Source of the DNA: Bacteroidales bacterium
GTDB lineage: Bacteria > Bacteroidota > Bacteroidia > Bacteroidales > Tenuifilaceae
Assembly: GCA_028680705.1 (NCBI GenBank)
Contig: JAQUJY010000009.1
Coordinates: forward strand, 1 to 53,421
Length of the DNA stretch: 53,421 nt
Direction of reading: 5' to 3'
In this document: positions 16,186-26,557 of the stretch, one piece after another
Layout of the letters: each line of letters starts with the position of its first letter
How positions within the stretch are numbered: position 1 is the stretch's first letter
The notes under the pieces: model-generated
What the model was told of the DNA's origin: nothing
The model's input: only the letters and a program-made list of their open reading frames with translations
Databases searched by the model: none
Position numbers and translations under genes: made by a program

Positions 16186-17256
16186 TTAAGCGTTTTGCTT
16201 TTCGAACTCCTTCATGCAATCAACAAGAGCTTGAGCGCTCTCAATTGGGTGTGCATTGTATACAGATGCGCGGAATCCACCAACAGAACGATGTCCTTTA
16301 ACGCCTACCATACCTGCCTTAGTAGCAAACTCCAAGAAAGCGGCTTCTTTTTCCTTATATTTCTCATCCATTACAAAACAGATATTCATTAAGGAACGAT
16401 CCTCTTTTACTGCAGTTCCTACAAACATCTTATTACGATCAATTTCATCGTAAATTAGTTTAGCTTTCTTCTTATTCATCTCATGGATCTTCTCTAGTCC
16501 ACCCATGCTCTTAAACCACTTTAGGGTTTCGCGCATAGTATAGATAGAGCCACATGGAGGTGTATTGAACATTGAGCCCTTGTCAATATGGGTTCTGTAG
16601 TCAAGCATTGTTGGGATAGGCCTATCAACCTTACCCAAAATATCATCGCGAACAATAATAAAAGTAACGCCAGAAGGTCCAACGTTCTTTTGTGCTCCGC
16701 CATAAATCATAGCATATTTGCTAACGTCAATTGGGCGACTCATGATATCTGAAGACATATCGGCAACTAGATTAACAGGGCTATCGATGTCCTCATGAAT
16801 TTCTGTACCGTAAATGGTATTATTGGTAGTAATGTGGAAATAATCTACATCAGTAGGAATTTTATAGCCCTTTGGAATGTAGGTAAAATTCTTATCCGCA
16901 GATGAGGCTACTACAGCTGTTTCACCAAAGAATTTTGCTTCCTTAATTGCTTTTTTAGCCCAAACGCCTGTCTCTAGAAAAGCAACCTTCTTGTTCATTA
17001 GATTAAAGGGAGCCATACAAAACTGAAGGCTTGCACCACCACCAAGGAAAAGAACATGATATCCTTCAGGGATATTAAGTAGCTCTTTCCAAAGAGCAAC
17101 AGTTTCGTCCATAATGGCCTGAAACTCTTTTGAACGATGAGAGATTGTTAAAAGTGATAAACCTATCCCATCCAAGTCGACAACAGCCTTAGCCGTATTT
17201 TGTAAAGCCACCTCAGGAAGGATACATGGACCCGCATTAAAATTATGTTTCTTCAT
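16186..17256 (-). CDS. serC: Phosphoserine aminotransferase
   Basis: A 356-residue PLP enzyme of aminotransferase class V that makes phosphoserine from phosphohydroxypyruvate and glutamate. The protein begins [19 protein letters not shown], which carries the phosphate-binding FNAGP motif. HRSKEF and [10 protein letters not shown] follow, and the PLP lysine is in the [16 protein letters not shown] segment near residue 200. The ending [13 protein letters not shown] is typical. I use the ATG at 17256; the open frame to 17286 adds nothing conserved. It is the first gene of the serC-serA-DUF1015 block. Confidence 0.96.
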   Translation of the reverse strand: MKKHNFNAGPCILPEVALQNTAKAVVDLDGIGLSLLTISHRSKEFQAIMDETVALWKELLNIPEGYHVLFLGGGASLQFCMAPFNLMNKKVAFLETGVWAKKAIKEAKFFGETAVVASSADKNFTYIPKGYKIPTDVDYFHITTNNTIYGTEIHEDIDSPVNLVADMSSDIMSRPIDVSKYAMIYGGAQKNVGPSGVTFIIVRDDILGKVDRPIPTMLDYRTHIDKGSMFNTPPCGSIYTMRETLKWFKSMGGLEKIHEMNKKKAKLIYDEIDRNKMFVGTAVKEDRSLMNICFVMDEKYKEKEAAFLEFATKAGMVGVKGHRSVGGFRASVYNAHPIESAQALVDCMKEFEKQNA

Positions 17257-17416
17257 AGTTTCAAATTGTTTTAAACTGTTACACAAATCATTGAATTTTT
17301 GTCAAATTTCTAACTATTTTTCCGTATTTCCTAATAATAAGGTATATTATAAAGCATTAAAGTTCCTATTGAACACACTGAAAAATCAGCGGTATAGGTA
17401 GGGAATAGCGCCAACT

Positions 17417-18136
17417 TTACTGTACCATTAATTTTCCGTTTACAAGTTCTGGAACTTTATCGGTACTATTGGCTGTAAAGCAATACTCAAGCACATCGTC
17501 AAGACCTAGTTTTTTCAACCGATGCCTTTGGGCAACCTGCTCAAGATAAGAAAAAACATCCGCTTTGGCCAACGACCAAAACTGCAATGAGGCTTGAACC
17601 GAATCACTTTTAGTAGCAAAACGAGAATCGCTTAAAACATTTTCTGCCAATGCACCCGCAAAAAGCGCATCCTCCAAGCAAAAGCGTCCCTTCCACCCAG
17701 CACAAAGTATCATTACATTACCAGTTTCTTTTAGTTTTACCCATTTAGCCACGGCACCCAGATTAGGAAACGAGCCAATAGCTACGCTTAGCCCATCCGA
17801 TGCTTTTGCTATGGCCTTAGTGCCGTTGGTTGTGCTATAGGCAATATCCTTTCCTGCAATTCTATCGGCTGTGAAGTTGAATGGAGAGTTACCAAAATCG
17901 GCAAAGTCAAGGGTCTTACCATCTCGCTCAGCAGCTACCATATACCCTTTCTCTTTGGCGAGTCTAGCCTCTTCAATGGTCGGTATTGGGATAATACTTC
18001 TTGCCCCATTGGCAAATGCAGCACATATTGCTGATGTTGCTCTGAGAATATCAACAACCACAACATGCGAATTTGAGATATCGTAATACTCTAAATTTTC
18101 AGGGTTGAAGCAAACCTCTACTTTTCTTTTATCCAT
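17417..18136 (-). CDS. ComB-family 2-phosphosulfolactate phosphatase
   Basis: A 239-residue protein of the ComB fold. Family marks are VVVVDILRATSAICAAFANG, AERDGKTLDFADFGNSPF, STTNGTKAIAKA and ILCAGWKGRFCLEDALFAGA. In methanogens ComB dephosphorylates phosphosulfolactate on the way to coenzyme M. Bacteroidota carry homologues whose true substrate is not settled, and no ComA, ComC or sulfolactate gene is visible here. It follows gcvT on the same strand, separated by a hairpin at 18150-18189, and precedes serC. The family assignment is secure; the reaction in this organism is inference. Confidence 0.85.
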   Translation of the reverse strand: MDKRKVEVCFNPENLEYYDISNSHVVVVDILRATSAICAAFANGARSIIPIPTIEEARLAKEKGYMVAAERDGKTLDFADFGNSPFNFTADRIAGKDIAYSTTNGTKAIAKASDGLSVAIGSFPNLGAVAKWVKLKETGNVMILCAGWKGRFCLEDALFAGALAENVLSDSRFATKSDSVQASLQFWSLAKADVFSYLEQVAQRHRLKKLGLDDVLEYCFTANSTDKVPELVNGKLMVQ

Positions 18137-18149
18137 TGCTATTTAAGAA

Positions 18150-18189
18150 TTAAGGTGTAAAGACGATAAAATCGAACTTTACACCTTAA
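18150..18189 (-). other. Perfect hairpin between gcvT and comB
   Basis: Arms TTAAGGTGTAAAG and CTTTACACCTTAA (13 bp, perfect) with a 14-base loop. Only a few T follow on the minus strand, so termination would be partial. Confidence 0.65.
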
Positions 18190-18210
18190 AGATATACTAC
18201 TGACTAATTG

Positions 18211-19314
18211 CTACTTCTTATAAATTGGAAATTTAACAATTTTAGCCTTAAGGTCCTTATTTCGAATTCTAATAAAAATCTCTGTATCTGCCTTTGCAAT
18301 TGGGGTTAAAACGTATCCCATTCCAATACCTTTCTTCATCATTGGGGACATAGTACCCGAGGTAACCTCTCCAATTATCTCGCCTTGAGCATTAACAATT
18401 TCGTAATGCTGACGTGGGATACCCCTATCAATCATTTCGAAACCAATTAACTTACTCTTAACCCCTTTGGCTTTTTGCTCTAACAAATAATCCTTATCGA
18501 TAAAGTCTTTGTGGTCAACAAATTTAGTTATCCAACCCAAACCAGCCTCAAGAGGCAGTCTGTTCTCATCAATCTCGTGCCCATAAAGGCAAAAGCCCAT
18601 CTCAAGACGAAGCGTATCGCGAGCACCAAGACCAACGGGTTTAATACCAAACTCTTCACCGGCCTCAAAAACTGCCTTCCATATTTTTACCGCATCATCC
18701 TTGGCACAGTAAATTTCGCAACCACCAGCACCAGTGTAACCATTTATAGAAAAAACAACATCTTTTACACCTGCAAAATTAATCTTCTTGAAAGTGTAGT
18801 ACTCCATGTCCATTATGGGCTCATCGGTTAACTTCTGCATCGCTTTTAACGCAAGGGGACCTTGTACGGCTAGCTGTGCAAACTCATCGGAAGCATTATA
18901 AAGTTCCTTACCTGGAGTAAGGCCAAACTTTGGAGCATGGCTTTTAAGCCATTCCCAGTCTTTATCAGTATTCCCTGCATTAAGCACCAACAAGTATGTT
19001 TCGGCATCAAACCTGTATACTAGAAAGTCATCAACAATGCCACCTTTACCATTGGGAAAATACGCATACTGAATTTTTCCATCTGATAGGGTTGACACAT
19101 CGTTTGAGGTAACGTACTGAAGGAAGTCCAAAGCTTTTGGACCCTTTACCCAAACCTCCCCCATATGGGAAACATCAAAAACACCTACCTTTTCGCGTAC
19201 GGTAACGTGCTCATCATTTATACCTGTGTACTCAATTGGCATCTCGTAGCCAGCAAAGGGAGCCATTTTGGCTCCAAGGTCAATGTGAAACTGTTTTAAT
19301 GGCGTACTCTTCAT
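18211..19314 (-). CDS. gcvT: Aminomethyltransferase, glycine cleavage T protein
   Basis: A 367-residue tetrahydrofolate-dependent protein that releases ammonia from the aminomethyl-lipoyl H protein and forms 5,10-methylene-THF. Seen are [29 protein letters not shown], the Asp-containing [46 protein letters not shown] and the C-terminal [20 protein letters not shown]. Length matches the family. The other glycine-cleavage genes (gcvH, gcvP) are not in this window, as is common where they are dispersed. The close position to the serine genes fits a shared role in one-carbon supply. Confidence 0.96.
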   Translation of the reverse strand: MKSTPLKQFHIDLGAKMAPFAGYEMPIEYTGINDEHVTVREKVGVFDVSHMGEVWVKGPKALDFLQYVTSNDVSTLSDGKIQYAYFPNGKGGIVDDFLVYRFDAETYLLVLNAGNTDKDWEWLKSHAPKFGLTPGKELYNASDEFAQLAVQGPLALKAMQKLTDEPIMDMEYYTFKKINFAGVKDVVFSINGYTGAGGCEIYCAKDDAVKIWKAVFEAGEEFGIKPVGLGARDTLRLEMGFCLYGHEIDENRLPLEAGLGWITKFVDHKDFIDKDYLLEQKAKGVKSKLIGFEMIDRGIPRQHYEIVNAQGEIIGEVTSGTMSPMMKKGIGMGYVLTPIAKADTEIFIRIRNKDLKAKIVKFPIYKK

Positions 19315-19551
19315 TATATTTTAAATTTGATATTAAACAATTACTATGTCTACAAAAATACACGATTTTTTTGGTTTTCTCCTACTCCCTGCATCAATAA
19401 TTAAGGTGTTACCGTGTTGTTATGCAACAGAAAGTTTTACAACTGTTTAAATAAAAGTATTTGGATTGGAAAGGGATATTAATTTAATTTGTAAATTGGA
19501 AGTTCATTTAATAGCCTTTTCACAATTACAAATAGTTACAACAAGAGATAA

Positions 19552-19920
19552 ATGCAAAGTTATTCATACATTGATATTGATCAAATAAACCTTATTTCAG
19601 ACGGAAACAAGGAATTGGTTTCTGATTTAGCACTTATGTTTACAAATCAGGCTCCAGCCTTTGCCAAACAGTTTGATGAACTTTATTCTTCGAAGGATTT
19701 TTTGGCACTAAGTAAATTGGCTCATAAAGTTAAGGGTAGCGTTTCTACCATTGGTATTACCCGCCTTGTTGAAAGCATGAAAGAACTTGAGCTTATTGCC
19801 AAAGAGGGTATTAATGAAGAGAAGTACTCAGTACTAATTGATGAGTTTAAGGTCGTTAGCCAAAAGGCTCTTAACGAGCTAAATCACTATTTAGAAAACT
19901 ACAAAACAGAACCCCTATGA
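19552..19920 (+). CDS. Hpt-domain phosphotransfer protein
   Basis: A 122-residue single-domain histidine phosphotransfer protein made of a four-helix bundle. The phospho-accepting His58 lies in LAHKVKGSVSTIG, matching the HxxKGS pattern. It would shuttle phosphate between a hybrid sensor kinase and a response regulator, neither of which is nearby. Its stop overlaps the ATG of the STAS gene (ATGA), so the two are translationally coupled. The pairing of a two-component phosphocarrier with a partner-switching protein suggests a joint signalling module. Confidence 0.88.
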   Translation: MQSYSYIDIDQINLISDGNKELVSDLALMFTNQAPAFAKQFDELYSSKDFLALSKLAHKVKGSVSTIGITRLVESMKELELIAKEGINEEKYSVLIDEFKVVSQKALNELNHYLENYKTEPL

Positions 19921-20252
19921 TAAACATACAGAAAATTGACGATGTGCTTATTATTTCAATGGAAAAAGAGAATAAGCTAAATGCTACACTTGCTCAAAAG
20001 TTTAAGGTAGAAGTTGCCAAGATTATCGACCAGCCCAGAATGAAGATTGTAATAAACCTTGCCGGTGTTGAATACATTGATAGTTCAGGTTTTGGTGCCT
20101 TGCTTTCGGTTTTAAGAGCAGCCAAAGGCAACAATGCCCAACTCAAACTCTGCAACATCAGCCTAGATGTAATGGAATTGGTTAAATTGCTTCAGCTGCA
20201 AACCGTATTCGATATCCGCAATAGTGTGGACGATTGCCTAAAATCATTTTAA
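19917..20252 (+). CDS. STAS-domain anti-sigma-factor antagonist
   Basis: A 111-residue STAS protein like SpoIIAA/RsbV. The segment VEYIDSSGFGALLSVL near residues 51-66 holds the usual phosphorylatable serine (Ser56 or Ser57). Such proteins bind and sequester an anti-sigma kinase until phosphorylated. No RsbW-like kinase, PP2C phosphatase or sigma factor is adjacent. It is coupled to the Hpt gene by a 4-base overlap and ends at a strong terminator, so the unit has just these two genes. Confidence 0.9.
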   Translation: MINIQKIDDVLIISMEKENKLNATLAQKFKVEVAKIIDQPRMKIVINLAGVEYIDSSGFGALLSVLRAAKGNNAQLKLCNISLDVMELVKLLQLQTVFDIRNSVDDCLKSF

Positions 20253-20259
20253 CGCTTTT

Positions 20260-20286
20260 AAACCGCTCTCTGGGCGGTTTTTTTTG
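20260..20286 (+). terminator. Terminator of the Hpt-STAS unit
   Basis: Stem AAACCGC/GCGGTTT with a 7-base loop followed by eight T in total, 8 bases after the STAS stop. Confidence 0.92.
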
Positions 20287-20392
20287 TGCCTTTAACAAAT
20301 AACCAGAGCCCAAATCCCGCTTATTATTTTGGGAAGTACTTTTAAGAACCATATAGCCATATCTACGGAGTAGTTATAGGCAACCCTGAAAA

Positions 20393-20872
20393 ATGACGAC
20401 TAACATGAAAACTATCCAAATATACACTGACGATACAAGAGACGATAAACAAACTTTTCAAATAATTTCTACAATATGGGGACAGCCTGTAAATTGCAAA
20501 GAATATTCAGACGAAGTTGAAACAATTATTATAAGTAATACACGACTTGGAGCAGACTTTAAAGGCTTACATTCTTACAGTTTAAGTGACAGAAATTGGT
20601 CAATATTAGGAATGACTTTTAAACAAGTATTAAATAAACTATTTGAATATGTTTCGGTAGGTAAACTCAACCTTCAACTGACTTTAGTAAGTAAATACAA
20701 ATATGACTCTAATGTAGGATATTTAAAGAACTTAATAAAAGTTCAATTAGAAGATAGAAATTCTGCAATTGGCAAACTGTTCCAATCACTTTCGGACAGT
20801 GACTTACCAGCACTTTCCATACCGCCATCCATTGTGTGCCAGAGTTGCGTTAATGACAATAGTTTATATTGA
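20393..20872 (+). CDS. AT-rich orphan gene, unknown function
   Basis: A 159-residue protein (155 if the second ATG at 20405, MKTIQIYTDDTRDD, is used). The N-terminal 100 residues look like a mixed alpha/beta domain. The last 20 residues (ending CQSCVNDNSLY, with a CxxC) read as a change in character and may be a fused or truncated tail. I do not recognise a family. Base composition and codon use are more A-rich than in the neighbours, and the leader lacks an obvious -7 element. It sits alone between the STAS terminator and the clpB terminator, as an acquired single-gene insert would. Confidence 0.6.
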   Translation: MTTNMKTIQIYTDDTRDDKQTFQIISTIWGQPVNCKEYSDEVETIIISNTRLGADFKGLHSYSLSDRNWSILGMTFKQVLNKLFEYVSVGKLNLQLTLVSKYKYDSNVGYLKNLIKVQLEDRNSAIGKLFQSLSDSDLPALSIPPSIVCQSCVNDNSLY

Positions 20873-20915
20873 TGTTTGTGTTGCATGAAGTTGACTGACA
20901 CAGCCTGCAAAAACA

Positions 20916-20954
20916 AAGAGGAAACTTCAAAATTGTTTTTGAAAGTTTCCTCTT
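20916..20954 (-). terminator. Terminator of clpB
   Basis: Arms AAGAGGAAACTTCAAAA and its near-perfect complement (one bulged base) with a very short loop. On the minus strand TTTGTTTTTG follows. It lies 26 bases after the clpB stop. Confidence 0.85.
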
Positions 20955-20979
20955 AACAAATTGGTTTCTAGCCTCTATG

Positions 20980-23574
20980 TTACTTGTGCCTAAACACTAG
21001 CTCATCACCATCAAAGTAATCAATTGTAATTGCTTTCTTACTATCAACCTTGCCGGCAAGTATATCCTTTGATAGCTGGTTAAGAATATGCCTTTGCATA
21101 AGGCGCTTAACGGGTCGTGCTCCATAAACAGGATCATAGCTGGCATCTGATATCCAATCAACAGCATTTTCGGTAATTTCAACATCAATGTGTTGCTCCT
21201 TAAGCATCAACTTTATGCGCTCGAACTGAATTTTAACAATTTCTCGTATCTCGCGCTTGGATAAAGGGCTAAACATAATTATCTCATCAACCCTGTTAAG
21301 AAACTCAGGTCTTATGGTTTGCTTAAGGAGTTCAAATACCTGATCACGAGTTTTATCGAATACCCCTTGAGTTAACCTATTTGCAGCATCGGCTAGGTTA
21401 CCCTGAATTATCTGTGAGCCAATATTTGATGTCATAATTATGATAGTATTCTTAAAGTCGACCCTACGCCCTTTATTATCTGTTAGATGACCATCCTCAA
21501 GCACTTGTAACAAGATATTAAATACATCTGGATGTGCCTTCTCTATCTCGTCAAGCAAAACCACTGAGTAGGGTTTATGGCGAACCGATTCGGTTAGCTG
21601 CCCACCCTCATCGTAGCCCACGTAACCCGGAGGGGCACCAATTAATCGCGAAACCGAATGGCGTTCTTGGTACTCGCTCATATCAAGGCGAATCATTAGA
21701 TTCTCGTCGTTGAATAAAAGTTCCGCTAATGCACGAGCCAATTCGGTTTTGCCCACACCAGTAGTTCCCAAAAATATGAATGAACCAATAGGGCGCTTTG
21801 CATCCTGAAGTCCTGCCCTACTCCTTCGAACGGCATCGGCAACAGCGATAATAGCCTCGTTCTGACCAACCACCCTTTTATGAAGTTGATTCTCTAGGGC
21901 AAGTAGTTTTTCACGCTCACTTTGCAACATTCGACTTATAGGGATACCCGTCCATCGAGCAACTACTTCGGCAATATCGGCAGATTCGACCTGTTCTTTT
22001 ATTAAAGCCGAATCGACCTGTTTTTCTGCTAACTCATTCTTAAGCGACTCAATAGCCTCCTCCGCTTCTTTAATTCTTCCATACCTTAATTCTGCTACCT
22101 TACCGTAATCGCCTCTTCTCTCGGCATCCACAGCTTCAAGTTTATAGCCATCAATTGCTTTCTTGTTTTCTTGGATTTTTTCAATTATACCCTTCTCTTC
22201 GAGCCATTGAGCCCTAAGCGAGTTTCGCTCTTCGTGCAGGTTTGCAATCTCTTTGCTTAGCACATCAAGTTTAACCTTATCTCCCTCACGCTTAATAGCC
22301 TCACGCTCAATCTCCAGCTGCTTTATCCGTCGTTCAATTTCGTCTATACTTTCGGGCACCGAGTTCATCTCAAGCCTTAGTTTTGATGCTGCCTCATCGA
22401 TAAGATCGATTGCTTTATCGGGTAAAAACCTATCGGTTATATATCGATGCGAAAGTTCAACCGCGGCAATAACTGCCTCGTCCATAATCCTAACCGAATG
22501 ATGAGCCTCATACAGCTCCTTCAATCCTCTTAAAATAGAGATAGAATCAGCCATTGAAGGCTCATCAATCAATACAGTTTGAAATCTTCGTTCTAACGCC
22601 TTATCCTTTTCGAAATACTTTTGATACTCGTTTAGCGTGGTAGCACCAATTGCCCTAAGCTCACCACGAGCTAAAGCAGGCTTTAGGATATTAGCAGCAT
22701 CCATTGCACCTTCGCCCTTACCAGCACCAACCAGAGTGTGAATTTCATCAATAAAAAGAACAACTTCACCATCGGATGCAATCACCTCTTTCACTACCGA
22801 TTTCAATCTCTCCTCAAACTCTCCTTTGTATTTAGCACCTGCAATTAGGGCACCCATATCAAGCGAATATACCTGTTTGTTTTTAAGATTTTCGGGAACA
22901 TCACCAGTAATAATTCTATGGGCTAAACCTTCTCCAATGGCAGTTTTCCCAACGCCAGGCTCTCCAATTAGAATGGGGTTATTCTTTGTACGACGCGTGA
23001 GAATTTGAAGTACACGCCTTATCTCCTCATCACGACCAATCACAGGATCTAATTTCCCGCTAAGGGCCATGTCGTTAAGGTTGATGGCAAATCGATTAAG
23101 GGCATTGTAAGTATCCTCCGCTGTTTGTGAATCAACCTTTGAGCCTTTACGCAATTCCTTGATTGCTTTCAATAATTCCTTTTCAGTTACACCAGCATCC
23201 TTCATTACCTGGGCAGCTTGATCACCAGAGTGAATTAACCCCAATAGTAAATGCTCAACCGAAACGAACTGATCGGAAAGATCGCGAGCAAAATCATTTG
23301 CTTTTTGCAAAACCCTATGCGAAACAGAACTAAGATAGTTATCACCACCAGAAACTTTAGGATAAGAATCTAGAATACGAGAGATTGCTCCTTCGAAATT
23401 TAGGGGGTTTACACCTACCTTTTTCAATAAAAAGCCAGTTAAATTTTCGGCTTGACTAATTATCCCCTTTAGTATATGGATTGGCTCCACAGCCTGATGT
23501 CCATAACCCTGTGCTACGGTTACAGCCTGTTGAATTGCCTCTTGCGATTTTATGGTTAAATTATTCATATTCAT
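20980..23574 (-). CDS. clpB: ClpB, ATP-dependent disaggregase
   Basis: An 864-residue Hsp104/ClpB chaperone that pulls proteins out of aggregates together with DnaK. In order: the N domain (1-145, [20 protein letters not shown]), the first AAA+ module (Walker [10 protein letters not shown] near 205, Walker [12 protein letters not shown]), the coiled-coil middle domain (about 410-520, rich in E/K/R) and the second AAA+ module (GTTGVGKTE near 605, [14 protein letters not shown]). The end [17 protein letters not shown] is typical. I chose the ATG at 23574; an ATG two codons later is equally good. The upstream gap to the M16 gene end holds a bidirectional terminator. Confidence 0.97.
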   Translation of the reverse strand: MNMNNLTIKSQEAIQQAVTVAQGYGHQAVEPIHILKGIISQAENLTGFLLKKVGVNPLNFEGAISRILDSYPKVSGGDNYLSSVSHRVLQKANDFARDLSDQFVSVEHLLLGLIHSGDQAAQVMKDAGVTEKELLKAIKELRKGSKVDSQTAEDTYNALNRFAINLNDMALSGKLDPVIGRDEEIRRVLQILTRRTKNNPILIGEPGVGKTAIGEGLAHRIITGDVPENLKNKQVYSLDMGALIAGAKYKGEFEERLKSVVKEVIASDGEVVLFIDEIHTLVGAGKGEGAMDAANILKPALARGELRAIGATTLNEYQKYFEKDKALERRFQTVLIDEPSMADSISILRGLKELYEAHHSVRIMDEAVIAAVELSHRYITDRFLPDKAIDLIDEAASKLRLEMNSVPESIDEIERRIKQLEIEREAIKREGDKVKLDVLSKEIANLHEERNSLRAQWLEEKGIIEKIQENKKAIDGYKLEAVDAERRGDYGKVAELRYGRIKEAEEAIESLKNELAEKQVDSALIKEQVESADIAEVVARWTGIPISRMLQSEREKLLALENQLHKRVVGQNEAIIAVADAVRRSRAGLQDAKRPIGSFIFLGTTGVGKTELARALAELLFNDENLMIRLDMSEYQERHSVSRLIGAPPGYVGYDEGGQLTESVRHKPYSVVLLDEIEKAHPDVFNILLQVLEDGHLTDNKGRRVDFKNTIIIMTSNIGSQIIQGNLADAANRLTQGVFDKTRDQVFELLKQTIRPEFLNRVDEIIMFSPLSKREIREIVKIQFERIKLMLKEQHIDVEITENAVDWISDASYDPVYGARPVKRLMQRHILNQLSKDILAGKVDSKKAITIDYFDGDELVFRHK

Positions 23575-23687
23575 ATATGTACTCCCTTCTTTATTAAACA
23601 ACTAACCCTATAAAGTCAAAATGTTTGCCAGCCATAAACATCAGCCATAACGACACAATAAAAATCAAACAACAGCCATATTGTCAC

Positions 23688-23724
23688 AAAAAAAAGGTCG
23701 ACCACTAATGATCGACCTTTTTTA
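23688..23724 (-). terminator. Terminator of the M16 peptidase gene
   Basis: Near-perfect stem AAAAAAGGTCGA/TCGACCTTTTTT, so it works in either direction. It lies 16 bases past the M16 stop on the minus strand and keeps its transcription out of clpB. Confidence 0.9.
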
Positions 23725-23740
23725 TTTGGTTACTAAAAAT

Positions 23741-26557
23741 CTATTGCTCAGGGCTCATAATAACCTCAAGCATATTTGGATTGCTAAAGTACTTACTTGC
23801 TGCTTTCCTAACAGTTTCGGTGCTTAACTTTTTCACCATCTCCTCATATCCGTTAACTATATCCACCTCATTTGAGTAGTACTGGCGAATGGCCGATGAC
23901 CAAAAACGATTCTCACGCAAACGTTCTTGACGTGATTTTAAGAAATACTCTCTAGCTTTTTTCAAATCTTCTTCCTTTGGCCCTTGTTTAATAATATCAG
24001 CAAATTCCTTATGAACTATTCCAACTAGATGCTCGGATTTATCGGGATCGGTATCAAAAGATATAAGAGCCATTACCTGGTTGATTGGCGTTTTAGAAAG
24101 GCTTAGATGTGATGAAACGCCGTATGATCCACCTTCATCTTCGCGAATTGTTTCTGTATACCTAAGATCTAAAACATGCTCAATGGCATCGAAGTAAAGC
24201 ATATTCTGTAAATTGTATTCAGCTGGCGCTTGATAGGCAACAAAACACGATGTTTTTGGAACCTGCATTACAAAAGTAAAAGGATTCTTGGTTTCGCCCT
24301 TTGGGAAACGGATCTGATTATCCTTCCATGTTTCCTTACGTTTTATGTTTGGCAGCGAAGCTAGATAAGTCTCAACTAAAGGTTTTAGCTCATCGATATC
24401 GATGTTCCCAACAAGAACAAAGGTAAAGTCGCTAGCATCTGCAAAACGATCTTTGTAAATGCTTTGAAGAGCGTTAAAATCTACCTCATCAAGTAAATCG
24501 ATATTCATAGGCCTTCTGCGGTAATTCCTATCACTTAGCATAAACGAAATTGAATCGCGGAAAACCGAGCTAGGGCTACTGCCCGCATTTTGAAGTACAG
24601 CCTTAATTCTTGACATATACGCATTGTATGACGACTCATCGAAGCGCGGATTTGTAAAATAGAGGTAAACCAGCTGCATCATTTCCTCAAGATCATCAGG
24701 TGAACTGTTTCCGTTAAATCCCTCTTCGTTTTCACTAACATAAGGCATTACGCTAACCCTTTTTCCGGCAAGCATCTTCTCTAAATCAATACTGCTATGA
24801 TTCCCTACACCACTCATCATTGAAATTGCTGACACCATTTGAGCCGAGGCAACATCTGATTCTTTTACTAACGAAGAGCCACCTGGGCTGTATGCTGATA
24901 GCAAGATCTCATCTTCCTTAAAATCAGTCGGTTTAACAATAACCTTTACCCCATTGCTAAGTTCCCATTCAATGGTTTCTAGCTTATCATTCTTTTTCTC
25001 TTTAGCCACTTTACCTGCTTTAGGTAAAACGCTTACTAAAGGCTCGGTAGAAACATTATCCTCATATGGCTCAAGGGAACATTCCTTAACCTCTTTGTAA
25101 ATTGCTAGCAGTCCATCTTTATCAGGTATATTAGCCTTTTCCTTTTCAGGTGCAGTAATGAAAATTACCATATTTTCATCGGTAATCCATTCGTTAACCT
25201 TATCATTTATCTCATTAATAGAGATTGAAGGGACTAATGACTGAGAGAACATGTACTCGAACTCAATCCCTGGAATTGGCTCATTCTCGGTAAAATGCGA
25301 GAAATACTCCCAAACAAGATCTCCACTCTTAACCTTATCCCTCTCTTTATAGCTGTTCTCAATGCTGCGTAGTAGGTCGGCTTTTGCCCTATCAAGTTCC
25401 GTTTGAGTAAATCCATGTTGCTTTAGTCTATAGTTTTCCTCTAGCATAGATTTCATTGCTCTTACGGGTTCGTTTTCTCGAGCATTTGCCATAATTACAT
25501 AGCCCGATTTTGTACGAGCAAGGTCACCAAAAAAGCTATAGGCAAAAACGAATGGAGGATTATCTTCCTGAACCAGTTCGTTATAACGTGCGTTAAGCAT
25601 TTGGGCATACAATTTCTGTATAAGTGTTTCTTTGTAGTAACCAAGATTTTTTTGGTCGGCTGGAACAACCGGATGCTTATAGTAAACCTCTACCATAGTC
25701 CGTGTAATCTCCGAGTCGGTGAAAACACCAACTAGAGGTTCCTTATGGTTTGGTATTTCAAAATTAGGCCGGGGACTCTTATTCTCTCTAGATGGTATTT
25801 TTGAAAACCTTTCGATAACCTTCTGTTCCATCATCTCTGTATCAAAATCACCTACTATCATTATAGCTTGAAGATCGGGACGATACCAATCCCAATAAAA
25901 ACGCTTTAACGTTTCGTACTCATGGTTGTTAATAACATCGATACTTCCAATTACATCACGCTTGGCATACTTCGATCCATGATATAAATATTTCATTTTT
26001 TCTTGTTGACCACGCCACTCTGCAGTCCTGCGGGTTCTCCACTCCTCACGAATCACACCTCTCTCAGCATCAATTTCCTCATCCTCAAAGGCTATGTAAC
26101 TAGACCAATCATGAAGGACTAACAATGCAGAATCGATAATACCTTCGCGTGTAAGCGGTACATTTGAAAGATTGTAAGCAGTAACGTCCTGTCCGGTAAA
26201 TGCATTTACATTGTGCCCAAACTTTACACCAATGTTCTCAAGAAAGTTTAGCACCCCTTTTTTGGGGTAGTTCTTAGTACCATTGAATGCCATGTGCTCA
26301 GTAAAATGAGCTAGACCATCCTGGTCATCATCCTCAAGTATGGCTCCTACATTATGAACGATATAGAACTCTGCCCTATTCTTAGGCTCGCTATTGCTGC
26401 GAATATAGTAACGCATACCATTATCGAGTTCGCCAATGGTAACTTTGGGGTCGGTTGGCAGTGGATTATTCCAATTAACGCCACCCTGTTGGGCACTAAG
26501 AAGGTTAAAAAAACAAACAAATGCTATGAGAATAGCACTAAAACGGAAATGTTTCAT
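23741..26557 (-). CDS. Exported M16-family zinc metallopeptidase, two-unit form
   Basis: A 938-residue pitrilysin/PqqL-like protease. The signal peptide is MKHFRFSAILIAFVCFFNLL with cleavage near SAQ. The inverted zinc motif HFTEH gives ligands His84 and His88 with catalytic Glu87; the third ligand Glu is expected in EDEEIDAERGVIREEW about 75 residues later. The C-terminal half (from about residue 510) repeats the fold without the zinc motif and carries the usual R/Y substrate-binding segment (LDLRYTETIREDEGGSYGVS). It should degrade peptides in the periplasm or at the outer membrane. Monocistronic, with a 643-base gene-free region upstream. Confidence 0.93.
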   Translation of the reverse strand: MKHFRFSAILIAFVCFFNLLSAQQGGVNWNNPLPTDPKVTIGELDNGMRYYIRSNSEPKNRAEFYIVHNVGAILEDDDQDGLAHFTEHMAFNGTKNYPKKGVLNFLENIGVKFGHNVNAFTGQDVTAYNLSNVPLTREGIIDSALLVLHDWSSYIAFEDEEIDAERGVIREEWRTRRTAEWRGQQEKMKYLYHGSKYAKRDVIGSIDVINNHEYETLKRFYWDWYRPDLQAIMIVGDFDTEMMEQKVIERFSKIPSRENKSPRPNFEIPNHKEPLVGVFTDSEITRTMVEVYYKHPVVPADQKNLGYYKETLIQKLYAQMLNARYNELVQEDNPPFVFAYSFFGDLARTKSGYVIMANARENEPVRAMKSMLEENYRLKQHGFTQTELDRAKADLLRSIENSYKERDKVKSGDLVWEYFSHFTENEPIPGIEFEYMFSQSLVPSISINEINDKVNEWITDENMVIFITAPEKEKANIPDKDGLLAIYKEVKECSLEPYEDNVSTEPLVSVLPKAGKVAKEKKNDKLETIEWELSNGVKVIVKPTDFKEDEILLSAYSPGGSSLVKESDVASAQMVSAISMMSGVGNHSSIDLEKMLAGKRVSVMPYVSENEEGFNGNSSPDDLEEMMQLVYLYFTNPRFDESSYNAYMSRIKAVLQNAGSSPSSVFRDSISFMLSDRNYRRRPMNIDLLDEVDFNALQSIYKDRFADASDFTFVLVGNIDIDELKPLVETYLASLPNIKRKETWKDNQIRFPKGETKNPFTFVMQVPKTSCFVAYQAPAEYNLQNMLYFDAIEHVLDLRYTETIREDEGGSYGVSSHLSLSKTPINQVMALISFDTDPDKSEHLVGIVHKEFADIIKQGPKEEDLKKAREYFLKSRQERLRENRFWSSAIRQYYSNEVDIVNGYEEMVKKLSTETVRKAASKYFSNPNMLEVIMSPEQ

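Noticed and set aside
20393-20872. Integron cassette around the AT-rich orphan
   Set aside because: A GCGTTA-like string follows the gene, but no convincing attC fold or integrase is present.
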